Assembly: GCF_963576615.1 (NCBI RefSeq)
Contig: NC_088708.1
Coordinates: 62,660,672-62,724,671, forward strand
Length of the DNA stretch: 64,000 bases
From: Watersipora subatra
Lineage: Eukaryota; Bryozoa; Gymnolaemata; Cheilostomatida; Watersiporidae
Direction of reading: 5' to 3'
A model generated the notes under the pieces. It did not search any database. It was not told the origin of the DNA and worked only from the letters and a program-made list of their open reading frames with translations. The translations under genes and the position numbers were made by a program. This document shows positions 22,101 through 35,000 of this stretch, piece by piece. Positions within the stretch are counted from its first letter, which is position 1. Every line of letters starts with the position of its first letter.

Positions 22101-23003
22101 TAAAACTATTTATTATATTGAGCGTACAGAATGTAAGCTGTCAATAATCTCTATCCACTTGTCAAATATTAATTCACAAACTGCAAGAAGCGTGTAAATA
22201 TTAGTAAAAAACAATTGCTATAGCATATGAAACAAGTTTGCATGCCAGCATAATGCTTCCCGCACAGCATACAAGTTCAACACTACACCAGGTTTGAGTA
22301 GAATAGAAGCCAAATTATTTATTTTGTCTGTAAATGCAACTTCAATTTGTACATTCTGGCAAATACGCTGGATTGTCAAAGTTTTGAACCCAGTGAACCC
22401 TAGCTAGCCTAGCTTTTTCAAAGTAAAAGCTGGCTGTTAACTGGAGTAGGATTATCTTAGTTAATGCAGTTTCTGTTTGGCAGGATATTTCATGGTGGCT
22501 ATGTTGTAGCTAGGGTTAAAGTAACCATGATACAATTGTAAATAGCTCCTCTCTATTACCATAACTAGGAACTCAAAAAGCTAGATATTATTTATATAAA
22601 ATCCAATTTACCTAGTTGGTCTTATATTGAGCTTTTGATCCAAATTTGACGTAAATCAAGTCAATGCATTGTGAATTAAACTCATTTTTGTATTAGAGGC
22701 GAAAGAAAATAATGACAAAGACAAGGCTACCTCATGAGTTAATATTACAAAACCGCAAATATGAATCTGTGGAGACATTTATACCATGTCATGATATGTA
22801 CTTACAAATTAAACCAGTTCTGTCACTTCATAAGCTTACACCTTTACTCTGTGGGCCTTTATCAATTTAATTCTTAACAATTTGATGCACTCCTTTTGCA
22901 ACTGACCTGGTAGAACTTCCATAGAGCGGTTCTTGTCTCTATTCTTAGCCTCCGAGCCAGACAGGCTTCTCTCACCCAAATCTGTTAACCTCATATCTAT
23001 TCT
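19133..23003 (-). CDS. Phosphatase domain D2, catalytically dead, seven exons
   Basis: Exons 23003-22907, 21726-21668, 21566-21447, 21332-21198, 20836-20685, 20041-19906 and 19207-19133. It keeps the fold landmarks KNRDKNRSMEVLP, EYINAVLLDGY, TVADFWRMV, and a C-terminus YDFLKYFTESFSDYANFK close to the usual end of tandem receptor phosphatases. The acid loop reads EWNKHGD in place of WPDxG, removing the Asp. The P-loop reads VMDMLGTTRCGLF in place of HCSxGxxRTGxF: Asp at the nucleophile position, Arg kept. Loss of D2 activity is common, and Cys-to-Asp is known from the RPTP gamma/zeta group. The role is probably to regulate D1 or bind partners. Confidence 0.92.
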
Positions 23004-26000
23004 CTATAAAAAGTGACTTTACCTTACAACAAATAAACTGCCACAGCAAACAATAGTCAGACTACAGAGTCAAGAAAACATAAAAAAAAATATTCAAAAT
23101 GTTGCCAGTTTTGAAAGAAATTGTCTCGTCAATTGTGATATGAATGCATAATTAAAGAAGTCAAAACGTTGTACTTTTTATTTTGAGTTAAATCTAAAAC
23201 CAGAGACCTACATGTAATTTAATAATTTCTAAGACCAAAAATGGACAAAATCCCCAAAAAGTTGTCCAGTAAATAAAGGATAATCACGTTGATAGTCTAA
23301 GCAATGAACAAACAATAGGCTTTATGTCAGTCAATGTGTTGGCTAGGCTATCTAAAAAATCTTTTGACCTTATCAATTAATATCCTCTCATAAACAAAAG
23401 CAGGTATATGAAGAGTTGTAAATTTTCTTTTTTGCCTAATGTGTGAGAGAGTTGTCATTTTAGCAAGTGTTTCAGCAAACCCTAGCTGACCGGGCTTTGA
23501 TTTTGGTGTCAATATTGAGAAAACAGAAAGAAAAAAAAATTAGCGGATGTCAAAACCAATAACAATTTGGGCAAAATAAAATTGATGAAAATATTGACAC
23601 TATTTTAAGCAGATCTTGCATTATTTCAACATTGCAACGAAAGATTATCTCTAAAATAAATGGAATGTTTGCATTGCTAGTTATTGAGAAAACCGAGTTT
23701 TATAAGCAAACATTCAGATAACATGATTGTGACAGACCAAACACATTTTTTGAATTTTAACCCATAAATAAGCAAAGACCATATTTTGCACTAGTTCTAG
23801 TTTTAATATCGTATCATGTGAGCTCATTGGTCAGTTGACACATGATCTGCATACATCTGTTATCAAACTTAACGATGTACTAGCAATATAAAAAAAACCC
23901 ATAATAGAGTTTCTTTTAATATAGAATTTCAATTATTGTTAGCGTTTCATAGAACACATGTTCTTCTCTAATCATTGTATCAAAATATTTTATTCAGTTA
24001 TGTTGAAAACTGAGCTGTATATATGAAGATATTGAGGAGATTTTACAAGTTAGATTTTATTCTGATTTTATTCCATTTTATTATGAGTATTCTTAGTCAG
24101 ATTTTCAATTAGCTTTGTTAGTTTGGGAGTATTCTAGATATACAGGCATTTGATGCTCATGCAATGCCATATAAGAAGTAGATAAACATATTAAATTAGT
24201 TTTTTACTGGTTACTAGTTGATCAAACTTTAATAATTTCTAAACAAACCAGCAACATTTTTTTTGTCTTTCCCAATTTTACATTTATCATAATCTTACTG
24301 TCTGTAAGGCGCCAAAGTGTGATAGATCCTTTTTTAGGTGATACTACGTCTTTTAGAGAGCATTAATTTAAAAACTACTAATTTTTGATTACTGATTTTT
24401 CCAACTTTATTAACTTAAAAAAAGGATAAAAAAAATTTCTTTGCATCCAGCAATATTGTACTGTTTGTGAGACACCACGATGTAATGGTGATGAAACCTT
24501 CTTCGAGCAAAGTTGCTTCTTTCAAAGAGCACGTACAAAAAGACTTGAAGATATAGCGCAGGTGGACCAGTAAAGTTCAGCCTATGATGTTACAATTAAA
24601 CATAACCTCTATTCTTACAGAGTTTATTATGTGATTTGCTGGACATATAGTATGTCATGTGATAGCTTAAAGTTTTAGCAGACATTCTAAATAGGTTAAA
24701 AATAGAAACATATGTTCTTATAAACTAAAAAAAGCCCAAAGATCTTAGTACAAACTACCAGGATGAATTGTAATCAAGAAAATATTTGGACAATTAGTTT
24801 TAGATTGGTAATCTTTTTACAAATTTCTTTGTATGAGTGCTGATTTAAAATCGATGTGATTTAAAACGACTTATCTACCAAAAGATTTGCATTAAAATCT
24901 GGTATGTGAACTTGATTTTTGTAAAAACTCAAAAACCTGAATATATTGAACAACCCATCAATTTGTGTGCATTTAATGCGCAGGTGTGACAACCAAAACT
25001 ATATAAAGTGACTATTATTATTGGTTATCAAAATAGGCAGTGAAAAACTATCACACACCTGTTTACATTGTCAGACTTTCTTATGCTCAGATAGTTTAAT
25101 TTGAAAGTTTATACACATGTAATAACCTTAAACTCAGCAGTGATGGTGTCATTAGCTCCTCCGTTTTGTTCGTAATAGAAATTGATTTTAGCCGCTGTAC
25201 CCAGTGGAGCGCATGGGAACATCTCAGTTTTAAGAATCTCATCGACCACGCAGTGAAGGAAGTAGTATTGCTCCTGTAAATACAATTGAATAAGCGTAAA
25301 TGTAAACTTGGCCAGAAAACTAGTCTAACCACCAAATATTTAAAGGTCTCTCAAAAATAGTCTATTTTAATCATCCGTGATAGTGAACCACTGAACATCT
25401 TCAGTAGAATGTTACAGCTGTGGATTAGTAGTCTAAAATGCATGACCTGTGAACAGCAAGTCGGGGTTCAATTCCCAAGAAGGTCACTAGTGATGACAAG
25501 TATGGTGTACAACCTTAAGTTGCTTTATGCAACTGGGCTGGCTAAAACTGTTGCCATCCCCTTACCACTGGGTTGAGATGTAAGTACTGAAATTGTAGGA
25601 ATAATGTTTATGCAGCAAATCGTGTTAAAATTAACAAACTCAGCTTGCAGTGAACAAAGCAAAAATATTTGATCTCTAAGAGACACACATCTCTACTCAC
25701 ACACTAATGACTACACAATTTTTGCTACTCAAAACTGAAACTCCGAAATACTTCTACAACAATTGTAGTAAGTATAGTTTTTTGAAAACCTATATAAGAT
25801 TGTGATCATAAATATTGAAATAGATCTACAATGTGAATAATTAAAATTTGATATGTAAAAAAGTGTTTTTTGTATAATTAAATTGTTAGCTGGTCCTAAA
25901 AATTATTCCTCCAACCTTTAAAAGAGCATGTTTTAGGGCTTGTAAACACATAAAAAGGAAACCTGTTTAATAGACATAGATAAAAACTTCGGTATAGATA

Positions 26001-29000
26001 TGCGTTCTCGCGGCCACGAATATTTACCATTTTTGGACAAGCAGACCAAAAACAGACTATCATGACAATACAGAGTAAGTTTTATCTCCCTAAAACAGAG
26101 AACAATATTACTAACCCTACAGTAAAGCATTTCCTCCAAATTGGAGAGACAATGTACAAAAGAACAAAACAGAAAAGCAACCATATACATACATACATGT
26201 AGTAATAAATGTTGACTATGTGTTTCAATTTAGAAGGCTGTCTAAACGCAGGACAGAGCTGGACAAAGGTGGACTGACAAAGTTTAAATTTCTATAAGAG
26301 AGCTTAAACCATAACTGTCACATACAACTTTTATTGTATTTACTAGGTAAATCAGACACGCTGATTCTGATTTTGCACTGAAAATGAAGATTGGTCTATT
26401 AACTTTTAGAGTAATGAAGGCTTTTTTACAGCGTTTTAATATTGGTCTCAAAAACAACACGATAGGCTCAACAAGCTCCGCCCATAAATTTGTGATGTAA
26501 CCTAGTTTTTTAAGAACGGAAGTTAGTGATGTTTAGTCCGATTTAGAATGATAGATATGGGTGTCTTCAAACCCATTATTATCTAAGTTCAGCGTTCAAA
26601 ATAATCTCAGTATTTTCTAAAAAGTAGATAAGCTATTTAACATTACATATTTAAAAATGAGCTCAAAAAATGCGATAAAAAGGCTAACTTGTGATAAAAT
26701 CACACTTTTTATAGCTCATTATTTTTGGCGTACAGCCTATTAAACATCATATAACAAGCTACGAGCAATTTTAAACAGTTTATCTGCCTTTCATAAAATA
26801 CTGAGTATATTTTAAAAGGCTGAAATTAGATAATAATAGGTTTTAAGCCACCCATCTCTATTGTTCTAAATCAGACTAAACATACTTAACTTCCGTTCCT
26901 AAAAAAGCTAGGCTACGTCACATATTTATGGGCAGAGGTTGTTATGCCGATTGTGTAGTTTTCGAGACGAATATTGATACACTTTAAAAAAGCTTTCGTG
27001 ATTTTGAAGGTTAGTGGCCAAATCTTTATTTTGAGTACAAAATCAGAATCAGTGTGTCTAATTTACCTAGAAAATATGATAAAAGTTGTATGTGACAGTT
27101 ATGGTTTAAGTTTCCTCTAAGAGTTGTTATATGTAACCAGAAGCATTAAATGCTGAGGCATTCAGTGTAAGGCTTTTAGCTCTATCAATTAGAATCAGAA
27201 GTTTGCTGATGCTAGTTTTGCTATATCTGATAGCAATTGTAAAGTGTTTGCTTTATTCTTTGGGTTAACAATGTAGTTATACTGACTCTATACAAGTAAC
27301 CAAAACAAGTTCTGGATAATCAAAGATTGAATTTCCAAAGATTTTACACAAAAGCACTTTCTGAATTCCTGTAAATGCACCAACAGTGTGTGTTCACAAA
27401 TAATTACTATTAAAGTTATACATAAAAAGAGCTGTATCTCCATGACATAAATCTATTTCGGTGGCATTTCAATTTTCAGTTTGATGAACAGTTTACTTCT
27501 GTACAAATCTCTCATCAAACTATAAATAAATTATAATATATCAACCATAAATTTTGACAGAAAAAAAGTAACGATAGTAAAATATTGTGCAATTGCTAGT
27601 TACCACGACTTAAACAAGGTCTGCTGTAGAAGACCTTGTTTAAGTCGCTTATAAAACCGATTTCATAAGCGGAGCACCACGGTATCAAATTTTTAATAAT
27701 GTTTGACCTTGACGCAGCTATGTTAAAACTGAAATTTTCAAGCATTTTTATTTGACATAATCATGGAATACAACCATCACACATCAACATCCGTAAATAA
27801 GGAGCTATTCAATACTTACGTAGCTAGCGTCTTCCCAAACGAGCAGTAATTGTGAACAGCACACTAGCTAGCTTTACACAAATATATCTACTACAGTCTG
27901 CTAAAGGTCGTTAACATAATGATGAAGTGCACTCAACTACTGAATTGAAGCCCTTTATACCGACCTTGACCTGCACCATGCATGGTCGCCTCAGTCTCAT
28001 AGCTGCCACACATCCTAGTACATCTACTGCTTGTGTCTTCTTTGCTTCCTTCAGTAAATTCCAGCAGGATATAAAAGTACCAGTTCGTCCAACTCCAGCG
28101 CTAAAACAAGAATAACATGTTAGGTTTCTCTCACTGAAAAACTGTTGAGAACATTGCATGTCTACTTAAAGCTTTGGCATGTTCAGTCATGAAAACTTAA
28201 ATTGAGTCATTTGAAATGTGCTGATCCAAAATAGACAGAACATGGCCACAAAAACAAAATATTGCTTAAAAAATTTAGTAAATTTGCATACATCTTTTGA
28301 TATTTAAAAAGAAAAAAAACTGCACCAAATGGTTACAAACTTTTAAAATGCTTCTCTAAAAACATTCTCAAGCATTACGGAACTATTCCTTATTTAAAGT
28401 TCTTTAATTGCACTAAAATGTTTTATGATCAAGTTAAATGTATTTAAAACTAGATAATCTAACATTACAATTAGAAAAAGTCTTTTAAAAAGTTTTCTTT
28501 GTCAAAGTGTACTAAAATAATTGTGTGCTTGAGAGCATTATCAGCACAAAGTTTGTAACACAACAGACAATGACATTCTCACAAAACAGTTAACTGGTGG
28601 TTGAAAAACCCTCAAAAGCAATATTACCTGCAGTGAACAAGGATAGGTCCGGTGAGATGCTGAGTACCTTCTTTGACCTTCCTGTAGAAACTCACATATG
28701 GCCTCATCTCTGCCGGCACACCATGATCTGGCCAGGAGGTAAAATGAAACTGTTTGGTTTTAAATGTTTCACCTCCCTATAAAAAATAAGAAACTGTTCA
28801 AAGCTCTGATCAATTTCACTGAAACTAGGAACTTCATTGATCTATAAGGTCGCTTATTGATACTTAGGTAACAAAGTTTTTTAGTCTATCTGAACTATAC
28901 AGCAGCTTCACAAAATATTGACAGTATTATATGTTTAAAAAAGTCCGGACAGCTAGTTTTTATGTTGCAATAATTCTAGCTAAATATTGGTCTGTCACAA

Positions 29001-32000
29001 TTACTGTGGTAACAGATTTATGCTGCAATAATTTTAACTATACAATGTTTATTAGTATCTCACAATTACCTTTGTAACAGAGAGAGACCTGACTACATAA
29101 TCAGCCCAAATATCACAGGTAGTGAGTGTCACCTTGATGTTTCTAAACTTCATCACACCACCTACATCATCTGGCCAGTACTGTTCACACTTGTGCTGAA
29201 TACAATAGCAAAACACAGGAATATACTGAGTGTTTTTTAGTATTTTGCAACCAGAGGCAAATATGGTAGCTATTCACTCTGGCACACAAAATATTATATA
29301 GCCTAATAGTGTATTACATTAGAAGTATTATGTATGTGTGACAGAAGAGTAATACATGTATGACTTTGCTCAAAACATTTAAAGGGAGTTATCTCCCTCA
29401 CTCAAGTTGACCATATTTTAGAAATCACAACCAGAAACAGGAAGTCTATGATTGTTTGACATAACAGCTAACATAAATGTAGAATTCTTGCAACATGGAA
29501 CATGAAACAGTTTCTCAAACTAGTAACAACAAATTTAAATAAATGGTAAAATCATCTGAGCAAACATTTACTCCTTAAACAATGTTAAAAGATGATGTGT
29601 GTCGAAATGCAACCAATTAGTCTAACTACCTACTTTATAAGCTGCACATATCTGATATACATGTATTTTCTACAAGTTAACAGTTTTATACATGAAACTA
29701 AAAATTATGCTGCTACAATCTATCACTTGAGTGAGAGGGTGCTATACCCTACTTACTCTGCCCATCTCAATAATGTTTGTAACCATCACTATAGCCTTTG
29801 GTCTTTGCTGGAAGATCATCAACCAAAAGTCATTGATTGTAGTTTTTAGAGGCCCTGAAAATAGAAAGGTAAATTTGTTTAGCCATTGTTATAACATGGT
29901 GTTGCAAACTAATAAATTAGTTTTACACCTGATGTATCTAATGTGTTGCTTATATGTGGAATCATTTCCAACACTGGTATACAAGCGATCTTTTGTAAGG
30001 TCACCCATGATGTATTCACTTTGAGCATTTAGTTATGATTTTGAGTGTTTTTATTACTGTGTTTAGTTTCTTCAAAACCATGTTGTGTAGTTGGGCGACG
30101 AAACTTATATATTGCTTTGCTTATATAGTTTTTTATGTACTATTGAAAGGGTATATTGTAGTCATTTGCACGGTTTTGTGAACTTTTTGAAAAATAGTTG
30201 TCATACTGCCAAAAAAATGTAAGACATTGTATTTAAACACCAAACCTTAACCTGTGTTTTGAATAACAACAGGTGCAGCTGGATCCTACTTCTAAATAAC
30301 ACAGTTTATAATTATTTGCATAGCTACCAACCTTGCGCAGCTATGAACAACTCCCCTTCATCGTAACCCTGCAAAAGAAAATGCTTATTTTAGCCATTGA
30401 CTACTCCATAACATGGACTGGTCATTTAGGCATCCATCATCTCTTGTTTAGCAGTGGCAAAAGCCAAGCTGTATGTTTCTTAATAATATAGAGGTGAGTT
30501 ATGCGCATGTGAAAAGGCTAGGCACTGTAATAAAACCCTATATACAACCATTGTCAGAGACACTGGTAAAACAATGACTCACTTCAAGGAAGGAAGCATT
30601 GATAAAGTCTGTTTCATTACTTTCTGGCTTATCTAAGATTACCCTGTGTCCATCCTCTAAAATTGATAAAAGATAACATAAATAAAACATTTTACCTTAA
30701 AAGCAAAACAACAAAGACATGTGGACAAAATATCTGCTTTGCGTTAAATTAGTACCGGAAAGGAAACTAACACAGATTATCACAAGCTTCTTAAAAAGAA
30801 TATTTATTAGAATTTTGTGTGTTAAACTTACTTCACCTGTGGCAACAAATATCTGCATACATTTGTGTCTGCTTTAAAACACTTGAAATAGTTGATAACT
30901 GGTATGAAAACAGGCCAGTCATTTTTGGCTTCAAAATTATTGTTTGTCTATTGATACATAAAAATCCGAAAGCAAGCGCAACAAAACAAAAGGGACTAAC
31001 CTGGATAGAGATTTATGTATTTACACTTTCCACGGTTTTCTGGCAACTGCGCAACATCCATTGTTGGTTTTGGCATCTTCTGGAGAACGTCCTAAATTTA
31101 ATAAAATAAAACTCAAGCATGTTATTGTTAATTGTTGTTCTTAGTTAGTACTTAACAAGAGTTCGGTTTATTAATATTGCCACTATTCACACATGTCACA
31201 CTGCTGTTACTCAAGTGCTTTGATGTTGCTAATATTTACATCTAGGCTAGTGAGTGGGTTTAAAAATTATATCATCTAATTGCCACAGTAAAAAATACTC
31301 AACTATATCAATCTTACATTGTATTCAGAGAAAATAGTTTCCTTATCTGAGATGTATTCTGTGAGGTGAGCCAGTGGTATTGCTTGTTTTGTAGGATAAA
31401 GAGTAGGGTTTGTTGGAACTGGTCTAGGATTTGACTTCAAGTTTGCAGGCTTCTCTATGATAAATACAGACCAATACAGAATTAAAAGTAGTTATTCATA
31501 TGATGGAAATGCTTAAAATTTCAGTTAAGTTTTTTGAGGCAATGCCAACTATTTGGAATGATTTTTGTGGCTTATGTAAAATACAAATCATAAAAATAAT
31601 AGCTTTGTATTCAACACTTTATGACTACTCCAAAAAGTGATGGGCCGACAAAAAAATATTATTCGGGCATGCAATGTCAGAATAAAGTTTTAGGTACCAA
31701 CTAAATATTAATATCAAAAGCAAAAAAAAGTAAGAACAATGAACAAAAGCATCATTTAAATTAAATAATATAAAAACAGTTAAACAAAAACCTGTTAACA
31801 TGAACATTCGGTTACATAAAACTGTGTTTATAGAAAAATAATTGCTAACTGCTTTACACAGCTATAAATACAACCAGCGTATAATGTTGGATACTAACTA
31901 GTGTAAGAGGTAAGAAAATTGAAAGTAACTGAAACCTACTATGAATCTAGACATCTGCTTGATAATTAATTGAATCTCTCTAATAAAGTGTTTACATATC

Positions 32001-35000
32001 CGATATAATATAAAAAAATGTTTTGGACAATCACAGGCTAGTGTAACACAAACATTTTTTCTTTAATAAAAAACACTAAATACTGTAGTTTGCAAATCTG
32101 CTAAAAACCCAAATGTTTGCATCGAGTCGTAGCTGGATATCAAATAAACAATGTGAAACATGAAATTTAAAGAGGTCATAAAACCAAGTAAAAACAGTTA
32201 CTCACTTCTTCACCCTCAAACATATTGCAAATTAGCCAACATTGTTCAGGTCACTTTGTTCAATAAGAAATAATTGTCTTGCATGAATCATATTTGTTTA
32301 TGTTCAAAGCGATAATTAAAAGCAAGGTTATACATAATTTTAGAACAATTAAAGTAACTATATTGTTGCTGTTTAAATATTAAAAGCGCAAGAGTTATAT
32401 TTTGCACCAGCCAGTCAGCGAGGTACCCAATAGGAATCTGAACAAAGTATTAGAAATTGGTTGTTTACTAGTTGGCCCTTGGTGTTCCTGCAAATATAAA
32501 CTGAATCAATCGTAATAAAACTATTTGTAAAGAGTGTTCCAAGTTGGTATTCAGCACAACAGCAAACTTATCAAGTGATATAATTTTTAGTTGTCAAGGA
32601 TAGAGCTTCTGTTGCCACTAAAGTGGCACAATATATAGAATTGCAATTGATAAATTTAATGTTTGTTGCTACCGAGTTGCATTTAATTTCAAAGAAAAGC
32701 AATGATCTGTGGTATTATAAACGCCTATTTTAGACACTTACAGTAACATGACCCAGTGATAATGTTGGAAATGACTATAGAATAAATTACTTGTATGAAA
32801 AAATGAATACAATAAAAAAATATTTCAACAAAGCACTTTTACCATGATTATCCTGGCATTTCACGTTCCAAAAATATATGATGGGTAAACGCCTCTCAAT
32901 GAGCAAGCTCATGAAGAAACAGTTTGGTAGCATCCTCACCATCACCCTCTATTTTGTACATATACATAAGGAACAACTATTGATCTATTTTGGTTAAAGG
33001 TTGACTTGCAACAAAATTCACATTACAGTTATTTAGTATCAAAAGACACACCATGTCTCAATCTGTTGTGTTGTAAGTGCCAAATATGTGGAAATGTAAT
33101 TACAAGCTCTTAAAAGCTCAAAAACGAAAAGCTGCCGTAGATTAGAATCTCTTTATTTCGATGACGTAACCATGAAATTTGGTCAATTCAAAGCTCAATA
33201 TAAAACTTATCGTAGTACTAGTTTATGATAAACACTTTGGGTTTTACCGGAGACCCCGTATCAAATATAGATGCTCGCTACTTTACAGTTTTGTTTTGGC
33301 ATTATTCAATCGTCAAGTCGTAATCTGATCATGTGACCCAATACTTCGCAAATAATTTTTGCAGCACTTTTCGATTATCACAGGTGACCAACAGGCTCGT
33401 CATGGTTATCTGACAATGATGTGTACTCCTTCAAGCCAAGGCTAAAAAATTAAACGAATGTTTACGGTAAGTTATAAGATATCACTGCTAAAGGAGACAG
33501 CATTACGATGACGATAAAATAGACGCGTAAGACAAATAGACCTAGTTTTATGGATTGCGTAAAGTATATTTGTGAAAATATTTCGACGAACAAGGTTGCA
33601 TGAAAGTGTAAACAGAAACCATCTCTCACAACTACATCACATTTGAGCCGTTTTGGAAAGGGAATCCAAACTACGGCGGTCTCGTGGGGCTGCGATTTTC
33701 TGTTCGTTTTTTAGCTTTTAAAAGCTTGTAATCACCTTTCCACATATTTTGCACCTTAAACACAGCAGAGTAAGACATGGTAAATCTTTTCATATCAAAT
33801 AACTGTAATGTGAACTTTTTTGCAAGTCAACCTTTAAAGATTATAGCACTCTAGCCATAGTAATGTTACTAGGATAAATGAAGCTTCCTGCCAGTACAAC
33901 AAGTAATTAAACAAACTGTTATTAATTTATTTTTGGTTTAGATGAACACAGTACAGTGCATTATACGGAATACCAATATGAAGCAGTTATCAATGGTGTT
34001 GTGGTATTTTTAATTTTTCTCTGAGAAACAACCAAACAAAATAATTGACCAAACAAAATACAGTGAAATAGAAAATGGCTAGTCTATTTTCTATGTTACA
34101 GTGACATCAAAATTTGCTTTAAATCAATAGTTTGGTAACAGAAGCATACAATAATCAACCAGCAAATAACTCTTACCAGGCACAGGAGGCCCAACACTTG
34201 GAGTGAGGAAATCCGTTCTGTTTAAGGGAAAATCACCTGTTTCAGAATTCTCCTTTGAACTGAACCTAATCAAGTAAATAAAGGCAAAGTAGCAAACTAT
34301 ATAAACTTTTACTTTCCAGTCGCTGTGAAATCAATACCTCTGTTACACTAATTGTCATGAAAAGTTTATCAAAACACTTTATCGACAATTTCCTACAAAA
34401 TTGCCTCAGACACTGAAATGTCTATAAGCTGATGTATGTGGTTCTGAGAAGATTATTGAGTTTTAAAGTACGTAAAATTATTTTTGTGTAGAACTGGACA
34501 TAACTTGAACTCAAGCTGCATTGAAAGTTATACATATTTTGCATTCTCGGTGAATTCATAAGTAGAGTTTATCATAAACTAATAGGTAAAAGAAATGTGT
34601 ATAAAATAGTTTTCATTTCTAATCACGAGAAGTTACAGTAAAAAAAAGTAAATCAGCTTGCTGCCTACATGCATGTACATGCATTATGCAGATACAGAGG
34701 CATATACACTACTTTCAAATTGTTAGTTTTAGCTGAGAGAAATCAGCTCAAAATCAGGATGAAGATTTGAAGTAAAAAGTTTTAAACCTTCAACTCAAAA
34801 CCAAGATGCTACGTTACAGCGTTAATTAAAAAAGAACTCTTAAAACAAAAAAGAGCATTCTAACTACTTGGGTATTTTGTCGTTTTAACAATTTTCAGCT
34901 ATGTTATAGAAAAGTTACATAAATAAATCTAAAAAATCTCATTATAAAATAGAAAAATTAAATTTGTTGGTAGCAGAAAATTTAAGATTTGTTTCTTGGA

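Noticed and set aside
25464..25474. Possible tRNA gene from a good box B
   Set aside because: No acceptor or anticodon stem can be formed around it; SINE is the better reading.
27927..28115. 62-codon plus-strand frame
   Set aside because: Antisense shadow of the P-loop exon 28100-27965.
29383..29400. agggagttatctccct word, resembling a motif I associate with molluscan repeats
   Set aside because: One short near-palindrome is not enough to identify either a repeat family or the phylum.
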